A DNA stretch of 64,000 nt from Porodaedalea pini (taxonomy: Eukaryota > Basidiomycota > Agaricomycetes > Hymenochaetales > Hymenochaetaceae), in the NCBI GenBank assembly GCA_002794775.1, contig NBAY01000020.1, forward strand, positions 248,001 through 312,000. Direction: 5' to 3'. The notes beneath the pieces are model-generated. The model was not told the origin of the DNA. It saw nothing but the letters and a program-made list of their open reading frames with translations, and ran no database searches. The position numbers and the translations under genes are program-made. This document shows, piece after piece, positions 19,171-31,455 of this stretch (positions are counted from its first letter, which is position 1; every line of letters starts with the position of its first letter).

Positions 19171-19325
19171 AGAGACAACGGGTGTTGCACATACTCCATA
19201 TTGTCAGCTCATGGAAAGCCAGACACTCAAGAAGCATCCCGCGCGGGGGGGGGGGGGTGGGGGGGTGTTCCAGATCTATCAAGCTGCATATTTTGATCTT
19301 CAATAGAGACAGATACGATCGGCGT
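19171..19325 (+). repeat. Dispersed repeat, copy 2
   Basis: Related to 15,771-15,950 (GAGAGACAACGGGTGTTGCA, GCTCATGGAAAGCCAGACAC, then ATCAAGC..TTTTGATCTTCAATAGA). It is interrupted by the long G tract at 19,245. Confidence 0.5.
19245..19265 (+). other. Long guanine tract (13 G, T, 7 G)
   Basis: An almost pure G run inside an otherwise mixed-composition repeat. It could form a G-quadruplex, and its exact length is likely to be unreliable in sequencing. Confidence 0.6.
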
Positions 19326-19944
19326 CGATAACGATAGCTGAGTCCCTCGTGGGACATCGTGCAACTCTTGGGACTGGCTAGTCGTCACGGTTGAAATCGC
19401 AAGCAGGCTTGGAAGCGGAAATCAATTTCAGGCTCAACGAGTGCCCAGTCAAATTGCACAAGTCCTTAGTACAAAGTCGCTAGCAGAAACGGTAGAAGAA
19501 CCTAGCTTCAAAAGATTACATAGCAGAAGAAAGGAGCTTAATGACGTGGGGTAAGGCAGGTGACTGCATTGAGAATTTGCAAGGGATATTGGTGTCAGTG
19601 GCAAACTGATGCGGACTCAGATCTGTCTTCCGCGCTACTTGTTCCGACTCCGAATGAATTTCAGAAAAGAACACGCTGTTACCGTTCGGCCTCCCGCGCC
19701 CAGTGGTCTTCTTCTCTTCTTTCATAATTAAGCTGCGTGGCGAGTTCGCGGTGAAGCATGTAGACAGACGAGGTACTGCAGAAGAAATGTGCGCTGTATG
19801 GTAATAATACTGCTTTGAGTTTCTTCATTGTGAGAGCCGAAAAAGCGGCTAAGCCATGGTATCTCCACGTGCACGGTGACTATCAGGACCATAGAATCAA
19901 CAGTAGTGAGCAGTGGTAGTGGTATAACCGTACATGCAAAATCT

Positions 19945-22233
<2,289 letters not shown>

Positions 22234-23302
22234 ATGTCGTTAGCTCGTTCCTCCTTGCTGAACACTGCACGTACTTTTCGCGCAGCGCCGCCGGCGATGC
22301 GCACATTCGCGTCATCTGCTGCCCGTGCGCAGGCGGAGCCTGTCCAGAAACCCGCATTGGACAAGGAGTTCAAGATTTACCGCTGGGTTAGTCTGCACCG
22401 TTGGATCGCAGGAGTTCGTGTTGGTTGACTTATGGGTTGTCGCAGGATCCAGAGAACCCATCGAAGAAGCCTGAGCTGCAGTCGTACAAGATTGACCTCA
22501 ACCAGTGTGGACCGATGGTATGTGTTATTGTCTCATCTATGTTGACTCAGTTTTCAAATCAATGAATGGCTATCGCCTAGGTTCTTGATGCACTTATTAA
22601 AATCAAGAATGAGATGGACTCGACGCTGACGTTCCGCCGCTCATGTCGAGAAGGAATCTGCGGCTCTTGTGCCATGAACATCGACGGTGTCAACACTCTT
22701 GCATGCCTCTGCCGTATTGATAGGAACGCCTCGAAGGAATCTAAGGTCTACCTCTTCCTCACAGTACGTCTTTCACCTCTTTCGCTTCTCTCCGCTGTAT
22801 GCTCACTGTTCACATTAATATACAGTGTATGTTGTCAAGGACCTCGTTCCGGACCTCACCCAGTTCTACAAGCAGTACAAGTCAATCGAGCCATGGCTGA
22901 AGAATGATAATCCGCCTGAGAAGGGAGAGCACTTGCAGAGTCCGGAGGACCGGAAGAAGCTGGACGGCATGTATGAATGCATCCTGTGCGCGTGCTGCTC
23001 AACGAGTTGCCCGAGCTACTGGTGGAACCAGGACGAATACCTCGGCCCCGCGACGCTCATGCAGGCATACAGATGGATGGCAGACTCGCGAGTGCGTATC
23101 ATTTGGGTCTGCCTTTAATGTGAAGTTTACAGCTGACGGGTGACATTAGGACACGTACAAGCAGCAGCGTGGTGAAAAGCTGCAGAATGACCTGAGCTTG
23201 TATCGCTGCCACACCATCTTCAACTGTGCACGAACATGCCCGAAGGGACTTAACCCCGCCATGGCCATTGCGAAGATCAAGCTAGAGCTTGCCACTGAGT
23301 AA
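22234..23302 (+). CDS. SDH2: Succinate dehydrogenase iron-sulfur subunit, with an apparent 1-nt deletion
   Basis: Complex II subunit that passes electrons from succinate oxidation to ubiquinone in the mitochondrial inner membrane. Five exons: 22,234-22,386, 22,446-22,517, 22,581-22,763, 22,826-23,091 and 23,150-23,302. The basic, hydroxylated N-terminus ([17 protein letters not shown]) fits a mitochondrial presequence. The 2Fe-2S ligands are in [19 protein letters not shown], and the 4Fe-4S/3Fe-4S ligands are in [17 protein letters not shown] and [17 protein letters not shown]. At 22,749-22,763 the sequence TAC CTC TTC CTC ACA is one base short of the frame the next exon needs. The family has Tyr-Pro-Leu-Pro-His here, consistent with a C lost from CCC. 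As this is normally a single essential gene, a sequence error is likely. Confidence 0.9.
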
Positions 23303-24958
23303 TTTCTCAGCTCCTTCGATCGGCACGGCTTTCCTCCCTCTTCTCTGGTCTTGCGACGACTCGTTTCGTGCAGAGGTTTCAGCTTTTCTACGGCAGGGCA
23401 ACGAGTAGAGGGATCTATCCGCACGCATGATCGAAAGTTTGAAATACTGTTCGCATTGGACATGCCGGTGTTTCCTTCCGTGGTCTTTGTTGTAAGCATC
23501 ATTGTAGACTAATACAAAAAAAGATTCAGTCTTAGATCTTCCTGCGTCCGCTTTTTCCTTGGTCAATGAATTGCCTGACCCTCTTCGATGAGCAGGGATT
23601 AAGAGCTTGTCTACCTTTGCTCTTGACGTCTCAACAAGTCAAGCTAAATGGTTCGCGCGTTCAGATTACAGACGAGGAGATAAGTATTTCTACAATCCTA
23701 GACTTGATCCGCCTGCGCTATAAACACTTATGGCTTGGCATTTGTTACATCGAAGTCATCGCGGGACAAAGCAAACGAATCCCTTCAAACAATCAAGCAA
23801 AAAAAAAAAAGGCAAAGCATGTGCGCCAGTCTTCGGCTCCGGAATATTGGGCATCGCAGTGACACTCGGCTCACCTTCCTGGTGACCAGAAAGGCCGACA
23901 TTTCTGAGCGGGTTATTATTTCTCACTACACCGAATAACTCAACAGGAGCACGAGGCGAAACCATCCAGAGGCCTGAGGGGTTCCGCAGCAAGGAAACAT
24001 ACTGATAGACCGGAAGTACATCCACCTGTTCAGAATGCGTATGCCACGTTGAACGGCGGTGTCGACGGCTTCGCAATTGTGCGTGGCGTTTGGGCTTGAA
24101 ACTCATTGCATAGTTCAATCTCTTTTCGCCACAAGCATTCTTTCTTGGGAAGTGCCCTTACCAAACTTCGACTTTCGGGTAATCAGGCTCGCGTCTCCTG
24201 TCTTGGTAAAGTGAGCATCACAAAGGCGAAGCTTCGTGAGAAGTCAGCAGCTATCGAACTGAAGCAAAACTAGGCGCGTTTGGTGCTTCCCTTATAAAAC
24301 TTGAAAGACTATCCAGATATGTCGGCAGACTTGTCTTATTTTTATATCTAGGATAGTACAGGCTGAGAACTTCTCAGATCCTCACTGACGCGTAAGACAA
24401 TAATGGTGCTGTGCTCAGCCATTCAAACCTCGGAAACTCTGGAAAAAAGCAGGTTGTAGCTACGGCCTCGCTACGCGCTCATACGCGAATGCCTTAGTTT
24501 CCGGCACCAATCAGAATGGGAGGTATGGACCTGGATTCTAGAGAAGTAGCAGCTCTGGTGTTTAGACAAATAAATTATGCTGCCATCTTCATAAAATTTG
24601 ACCTGAAATTATCCAGAAATGATTGTATGCATGTATTTATCCACGGAACACTCTACTCTTTGAGTTCTCCGAATTGGAAAAGAAACACAGAAAAAAATGC
24701 AGTTCAAACACGGCGGGCCACACGCGCGCGGCCTAAAAATAACCGGAACAGCGCCCACTTCTTGAGTCGCGTCGCCACATCGTCAGTTGCCTTAAGTACC
24801 CATCTAGTCGGCACTTAGTGCGCTCTGTTGAGTGTGGGGCACTCGTTCACTCAGACACAATCCTGAGGAAAGTAACAGACATCGCTAAGGAGGTACGGAC
24901 TAATCCTTTAAAGACACCTTATCTTTCGCAATAGTTTTTATATTCATTTGCGCAAAGT
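23303..24958. other. Intergenic, no intact gene
   Basis: Downstream region of SDH2, then about 1.4 kb without a supported gene. It contains an A-rich tract at about 23,800-23,811 and the small pseudogene fragment at 24,193. Confidence 0.5.
24193..24273 (+). pseudogene. Fragment related to the hypothetical gene at 14.6-15.1 kb
   Basis: Reads VSCLGKVSITKAKLREKS followed by AAIELKQN and TAG. It matches the VSCLGKVNITEA..LAATELKQD segment of the protein at 14,641-15,108. The flanks do not match the rest of that protein convincingly, so this is a short dispersed fragment or a degenerate duplicate. Confidence 0.5.
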
Positions 24959-25927
24959 ATGCCTGATTCACAACCCAGTAAATCCGCAGAGGAAAGCTCT
25001 GACTCTGGTGCTAGCGAGCAAGATGGATCACAAGGAAAAATAAAGTATATCTTACTTTGTTCCGATGCGTTGAGTACTCCCGCTGATCATACGATGTCCT
25101 GAACTTTTAGTAACATCGGAACCGAGCTTGTCCGGAGTGGCTTGCGGAGCACTATCGGAGTCGCCTTGATGGACCTCAAATTCAAGCTAGGGCTCGACAA
25201 AGCATACGACGTCCGGGTCCACCGGTTCGGGAATACGATAGTCAAATGGCCGAGTAGAACCCGAGCAGCCGAAGCTTTCGCTATGGAGTTTGTCCGGCGC
25301 AACACGCGGATACCCGTCCCTCGAGTATTCCAAATCCTTAAGAAAGGAAAGCAGACGTACATCTTCATGGAATACGTCGACGGCACGATGCTGGCGGACG
25401 TATGGCCCGACATGACAATGGAACAGAAGACCGCTATCGTCGCACGGCTCAAGGAATACTTCAAGGAGTTGCGTGCTCTCAACTCTCCCCGGCCTGGGAG
25501 AGTTGAAGCCGCTGATGGCACGCCATGCTACGACTCGAGACTCGGTGGCGAAGTAGGGCCCTTTGACAACATCGAGGCTTTTCACGAACATCTCGGACAC
25601 GATTACATCCGTGACTCGGCAGAGAAATATCCATCCTACCAAGAGGCATTTGCACGAGTCGCTGGAAAGCAATATCGAACAGCATTTTCGCATGGAGATT
25701 TGGCCCTGCATAATATTCTCGTCCGCGATAACGAAATCGTGGCCATTATCGACTGGGAATTTGCAGGTTGGTATCCGGAGTACTGGGAGTATACCCAGGG
25801 TATCGAGTCCAACTACAATTATCCGGAGTTCAAGGAGATGTTTCAGAAGGGGGACGTTATAGAACCTTATCCGGAGGAGTTGGAGACAGAAAAGCTTCTC
25901 GCAAGTGTATTCACCAGATTAGCATAG
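24959..25927 (+). CDS. Aminoglycoside phosphotransferase (APH)-family kinase
   Basis: Two exons: 24,959-25,044 and 25,111-25,927, with a 66-nt intron (GTATAT..TTTTAG), about 300 residues. A Ser/Glu-rich N-terminus precedes the kinase-like fold: the lysine strand NTIVKWP, hinge YIFMEYVDGTMLADVWP, Brenner-type catalytic loop HGDLALHNILV and metal-binding IIDWEFAGW, so the catalytic residues are present. Fungal members of this large family are mostly uncharacterised small-molecule kinases; the substrate cannot be read from the sequence. It is unrelated in context to the APH-like protein at 58.3 kb, which has lost these motifs. Confidence 0.85.
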
Positions 25928-26814
25928 TGGATGATGTCGCGTCAATACGATTCTTAGAATAAAATACTGAACTTCTTTCATTAAAGACACTAACTAAGTA
26001 GTGTGTATCGAGTCGAGGAAGAAACATTATCATTCTGTCAGATCATTGCCTCGTATTGTTTTGCTAAAGGTTCCTTGCACCTAAGCTGGCAATACTGTCG
26101 GATGGCCGTCGTTGATCTCATTCCCACTCACCACACCGCGACCGTGCTCCGAATCCACATGCCACGTATTCAACACGTACTGCGGGAAGTACGGCTTTCC
26201 AATCCTATTCGCCGTCATTGAAGCTTCGCACCGCTCCTCGGTGGTTGAGTCCTGAAAAGCCATCGAACATACTAGAGATTGTGATAAAGCTGCTTGTTGT
26301 GATGATTGACTTTCCGAGTCGGATCCAAAAGACCTAGGCTTAGGCTTAAGTCAAAATCGACTTTCGTTACCCACATATTCATAATTTAGTGCATAATCAT
26401 TTTTCAACGGTGACTGCGTACCCTTTAAATGTAAGTGTCTTCTTCTTGACCAAGTACTCTTAGCAAGTGTATCCATTGCATTCAACTTCCTGAGTTGTTC
26501 AATCACACTCAAGTCGCCCTGTCACAAAGTAGGGCGAACACAACAGACCAGCTTGCAATTTCCTATCATCCACGACAGTGATTCACTGATCCAGTGCCTG
26601 CCTGGCAGAACACGCAATCTATTTGTCCTCTGCCGGACGGTCCGGATTTCTGGTGTAAAAAGTTCCCCAAATCCAACGCCCTGATCCTCACCACAAGTAC
26701 GGCCTGCCCTTCCGGTCCTTAACATCATTCTCGTCAAACTCAGCTCATTGCTGACCTCTTCATTTCGCAGTGAAAGTCCTCCGACTTCCTACGTTGCTCC
26801 TCGTCGCCATTGCC
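25928..26814. other. Intergenic with one coding-like fragment
   Basis: No complete gene recognised. Minus-strand 26,263-26,081 encodes a 60-residue ORF (see next entry). Confidence 0.4.
26081..26263 (-). pseudogene. Unrecognised coding-like fragment
   Basis: MAFQDSTTEERCEASMTANR continuing to PYFPQYVLNTWHVDSEHGRG and ending NDGHPTVLPA. The composition looks protein-like rather than random, but I do not recognise a family. It may be an exon or a relic. Confidence 0.3.
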
Positions 26815-27745
26815 ATGTACTCCTAGACCGGCTCAGTCACCCCGCCAAACCCCAGCCCGCTGTTCACGCCCATTCAAGTCGGGAATGCGCACTTGCAGCA
26901 CCGCATCGTGATGTAGCCGATGACGCGCTACCGCGCGGACGACGAGCACGTCCCGACGGACATGATGGTCGAGTACTACGCGCAGCGCGCTAGCACGCCC
27001 GGAACGCTGCTCGTCACCGAGGCAACGCTCATCGCGCAGAAGGCTGGAGGGTATGAGAACACGCCCGGGATTTGGAGTGCGGAGCAGGCAGCGGGGTGGA
27101 AGAAGGTATGTCCTTCGTCCCTTGCCTCTGATTCCTTCAGATGTCAGGGATGATTTGGATTGACGAACTGGTATCTGTAGGTAATTGATGCGGTCCACGC
27201 GCGCGGCTCGTTCATTTTCCTGCAACTTTGGGAGCTCGGCCGTACAGCAGTCCCCAAAATACTCGCGAAGAAAGCCGAGGAGGCGGGCCTCGACGCCGAC
27301 GCCTTTCCGTACGTATCCGCGTCGGACGTCATGCTCGACGACGGCAAGCATAACAGAAAGACCCGGCCGCTGATGGAGCAGGAGATCGACGAGTATGTAG
27401 AGATCTACGTGCCAAGATTACCGTGAACGAGGTTGAGATCCACAGTGCGAATGGCTATTTGCTGGACCAGTTCCTGCAGGACATGTGCGTGTTTCTGGTT
27501 TCTGTGTTATACATATTATCAGCCAGTGTCAGAAGCTGATCATATATTTCTCGACGTTTCATAGGACGTACAAACGCATAGATGCATATGGCGGCTCCAT
27601 CACTGGGCGTGCCAAATTTCCCTTGCGTGTTGTAGATGCCACTGTCTCTGCCATCGGTGCCGAGCGCCCTGCGGTCCGCATCTCGCCATGGAACGACTAT
27701 CAGGGGATGCGCATGGTGGATCCTATTCCGACGTTCTCATTCTTC
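26815..27745 (+). pseudogene. Old yellow enzyme pseudogene, copy 2, C-terminally truncated
   Basis: Same family as the copy at 19.9-21.3 kb but on the opposite strand. Blocks in order: [39 protein letters not shown], an intron (27,105-27,180), HARGSFIFLQLWELGRT, FPYVSASDVMLDDGK, EIHSANGYLLDQFLQDM, a second intron, DAYGGSITGRAKFPLRV and RISPWNDYQGMRM. It is broken by an in-frame TAG after the putative ATG (26,824-26,826), a TAG after HRIVM (about 26,911), and a deletion plus frame change near 27,400-27,430. Homology ends near 27,745, so the C-terminal quarter is missing. Confidence 0.78.
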
Positions 27746-28739
27746 GTTAGGAGGTTCGGAAGCAAAATCGTTTGTATCAATTATTTGTGTTTTGAAGCGT
27801 TCCTAGGATTCGGTGCAGCGGTCTTAATGCATTCAAGGCACCCCATGTGCAGCCAACTTGAGGGGACAAGGGCTGAGCGTGTGAGATGTGCTGTCCTTGA
27901 GATCTTCAATTCAAAATCGGTCGTTGAGGATCGCTGATTAGACTGTCAATTTTGGCAGATTCTGTCAGTTAAAATTGTACGTTGGGACAAATTTTCTTTT
28001 GAGTTCACTCACATTCATCCACTACCGCCTCTGGAAGTATTACTATCCTGAAGACGACAGTCTGGGTGAGGGAGACGGTAAGCCGCGACGAAGAATGGCC
28101 AGCAGCTCTCCGAATCAAGCCATCAGATCCGAGACCAGCGCCGCGCAAAAACGAATGCCAGATTTGCTTTGAAGGATTTTGAAGTGCTCTCCTCGCAATC
28201 GTCAAAATGCCGTATGGGCAAGCCTATATTGCACCATTGGCATGTCCTCGTGCAGGACATCTTAGCCTGGTCATTTGACGCTGTTCCTGTCCATGTCGCT
28301 TGTCGTGGTCAATTGCTAGGTCAGTGACGGATCAGCAACGACGGCATCGACGCACTTTGCCATGATCTTCAGCACAGTGACGAAGCTGTGTTTGACGGGA
28401 GCAAAAATCTCTGTTGGTGGCCTTTTTCGACCGTTGGTTCGTCGCGTACCATGGAGACCGTTCGAGACTCGCTTACCGGAGTCTTGTGCCTCTTGGCCAG
28501 CATATATAAGGTAACCACCACAGTAGAACATCGATTCCTCCATTGGTCCCAGTCCCATCCGGCTACCCCACTCTAACTTCTCGTGAGCAATACGCGTACG
28601 CCGCGCACAACAACCTGTTAGGACTAGACGACTAGCAGGTAGCCTAGTGAGGTACGCTTGCCTTGAGCCTCCCACCTTTCTTTCCTTCCATTTCGTTGTA
28701 TGTCTAAACTGGCCTTTTAATCTAAATATTTCTTCAAAA
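27746..28739. other. Intergenic, no gene recognised
   Basis: About 1 kb without a supported gene. The open stretches on the minus strand around 28,316-28,927 overlap the bestrophin-like first exon and look like antisense shadows. Confidence 0.5.
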
Positions 28740-30971
28740 ATGTTGTGGCGAAGCAGGTCACCGTCGAGCGAAGCCTTACCGAGGAAGAACTCCTTCATGG
28801 CATACGCGCAAAAGCACTCCAACCACTTTGGCGGTGGCGGCCTTGACGCTGCGACTTCCCCGACGCGTCTCGTCTCAACTTTCTTCAACGCGATCCTCGC
28901 AACTGCATTATTCCGATGTTGGCACATTCTCGTCTTCTACATCGGTTGGGCGACGATGGTGACGCTTATCAACGAGCGTGTTACCCGTTTGACCTTTCAG
29001 GCGACCCTCCTGACAGTGTGCGCGCGGTCCATTTCTACCTTGGTCTCCTAGCTAATGCTTTGTTAGGGTGGGTACGGTGTTGGGCTTCGTCATTTCCTAT
29101 CGTACAACGTCGAGTTTCGAACGATATAATGAGGGGAGGCGTTACTGGTCGCAGATCATCCTTGCATCTCGAACGCTTGCCCGGGCAGTGTGGTTCCATG
29201 TGCCAGGTAAGATCGCCATTTCTATCAGTATCTATAAGCCCTCAGACAAAGAAATATATTCTTTTCTGAAGAATTACCGCCCGCGACTTCTGCTGATGAA
29301 ATAGAGGGACGGACAGCGGAGGAACGAAGGGCGCGTAACCTCGTTGAGAAGAAGACTGTCATCAACCTCATCGAAGCGTTCTCGTACGTCCCATGCTCTT
29401 CTTAGTCTGACACTATTTTCTAACGTCGGCTTCGACTCCAACTGAATGCCGATGCCGATATGATAACCTTTTAATCTCTAGTGTTGCCGTGAAGCACTAT
29501 CTACGTGGCGAAGAGGGCATCGCCTACGTCGATCTCTACCACCTCGTCAAGTTTCTCCCTTCGTACGCCTTCCCAGCGGGCGTCGTTCCCACTGAACTCG
29601 AGGCTGCCGCGAACCTCGCGCGTACGCAATCGTACCGCGACTCGACGGAGAAAGCTGCCGCCGAGGGTGACGAGCAGGAGAATGTAGTGGTGGAGGGCGA
29701 TGGGGAGACGCGACCCTCTGTGAGCATCGAGCCCGCGTCGCCTGGAAGCGGATACAGCCCTGCTGCGCCCGCCGATGGCACCGCACACGCACACGTCACA
29801 CTCGGCCTCCCCTTCCCCGCTACGACGAAATCGCGCCGTCCGCGCGGCTCCGTTGGCTCTTCTCAAAAACCGCGTCGCACCGCAACCTTTCTCTCATCCG
29901 ACGATCGCTCTATCACGCTCCTCCCCGCTTCTCTGCCGCCCAGGAATTCGGTCTTCGACGTGTTCCCGTTCTCGCTGCTTGTCAAGCTCCTGACTACGAA
30001 GGGGAAGCAGGTTGAGGGCAAGAAGGCCGCGAAGTTGAGGGCGAAGACGGTCGTGACAACGAGGAATGTACCGCTTGAGATCTCGATGTATCTGGTCCGT
30101 CCGTCTGAATAATTGATGCCTATGATGTCTGACGGAGTTATGTGCACGCTAGACATCGTACGTCGCAACGCTGGGGGCCCGCAAGGCGATTGACGTGCCG
30201 ACGAATAGTATGTTCATTCTCTTAGTCTTCTAGGTTAAAGCCTCATACCCCGACGCTTGAATATTTTAGATCTGCTGATCGCCAGTGTCAACCAGCTGAC
30301 AGATGCGCTCACTGGACTCGAACGTATTCTTACCACGCCGATACCTTTCTCGTACGTCTTTTGGCCCTCCTTCTCCTTTTGTCTCATTACTAAAATATTG
30401 AGGGAACGACCATTATTTATCTCATTAATAGGTATTCCATCCACCTTTGGCTCGTCACGATCATATACAACCTGGCTCTGCCATTCCAGATCTACTCGAC
30501 GCTGCACTGGTTGACCATCCCCGCCTCTGGCGTCATGAGCTTCATCTTTTTCGGCTTCCTCGTTGCAGGAGAGGAGATTGAGAGTGCGTATTAGATTCTT
30601 TTACTTGCCTGTCAAGTTGATTCTACCTAATCGAACTTCATTTCAATTGTTCCTCAGATCCGTTTGGCTATGATAAGAACGATCTCGTACGTCTCTGCTC
30701 TGGTGAAAAGGTATTTTTACTTCGCTTACCTATTATTCCGAACGAACAGAATATGGACCACTTCACGCACAACATCATCCGTAACGAGCTCCGCGCGCTC
30801 ACGGCCTTCCCACCTCCCGCGACGGAGCTTTGGGCGTTCTCGCCGCGCAATGACCGGCTGTTCGCCCTTTCGGATGGCCCGTCGGGGACGAGAAAGGCGG
30901 GCTGGCAGCGCGAGTATGGACAGGGAAAGTCGGAAGACCAACACGGGCACGGGAGTGGGGCTGACCCCTGA
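28740..30971 (+). CDS. Bestrophin-like / RFP-TM anion channel family membrane protein
   Basis: Nine exons: 28,740-29,017, 29,067-29,206, 29,305-29,383, 29,482-30,094, 30,153-30,207, 30,270-30,351, 30,432-30,583, 30,658-30,686 and 30,750-30,971. All splice sites are GT..AG and the frame is intact. The signature region is VLGFVISYRTTSSFERYNEG with RRYWSQI. It is flanked by hydrophobic helices near the N-terminus (FRCWHILVFYIGWATMVTLI) and near the C-terminus (GVMSFIFFGFLVAGEEIENP, where the family has a conserved acidic gate-region motif). A long, polar, Ser/Pro-rich loop (exon 4) separates the membrane segments. Bestrophin-type proteins are anion channels; in fungi the role is mostly unknown. 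An ATG slightly upstream cannot be excluded. Confidence 0.88.
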
Positions 30972-31455
30972 GGAATGGGTACTCCGCGGGACGGAAGCCA
31001 TGAAAGATGCGCTGGCGCATGCTCACTAATTCAACTCGGACTTTGGTCACTTGGCTCCGCCGGATGGAGCACGAATTACTCAAACTTGCCTTCTTTGATC
31101 ACATGTTGTGCGTTGTTCTTTTGTCTCAAGCAAGAATCTTACATGTTGTTTGTACTCGCCCCGTTTCTAATCATCATCATAGATATTATCCATCGTCACG
31201 TACCTCGCATACTCGCTTTTTCTTCGTTGCATATTCTTTAGGATCCTCTATCCTTTCATCAGCTCATAACGCTCACTTCTCTTCACGCATACATAGACAA
31301 CTCCGTCTCTTATTCATAACAGATTGTTCGTTCGCATACATGTTTGTGGACCACGTACATATATAGTCGTCGTATTCCTTGTCCTTCTCTCCCGGTATTC
31401 GTCCGCATCCGACAACATACAACAGTCAATTAAACGATGTCTTCGTCCTAAACAT
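30972..31455. other. Convergent intergenic region between bestrophin-like gene and NLR-1
   Basis: T/C-rich sequence with no ORF of note. Both flanking genes end here, so it should contain two 3' ends. Confidence 0.55.

Noticed and set aside
28316..28927. 203-residue minus-strand ORF
   Set aside because: Overlaps the bestrophin-like first exon in antisense and has no recognisable domain.
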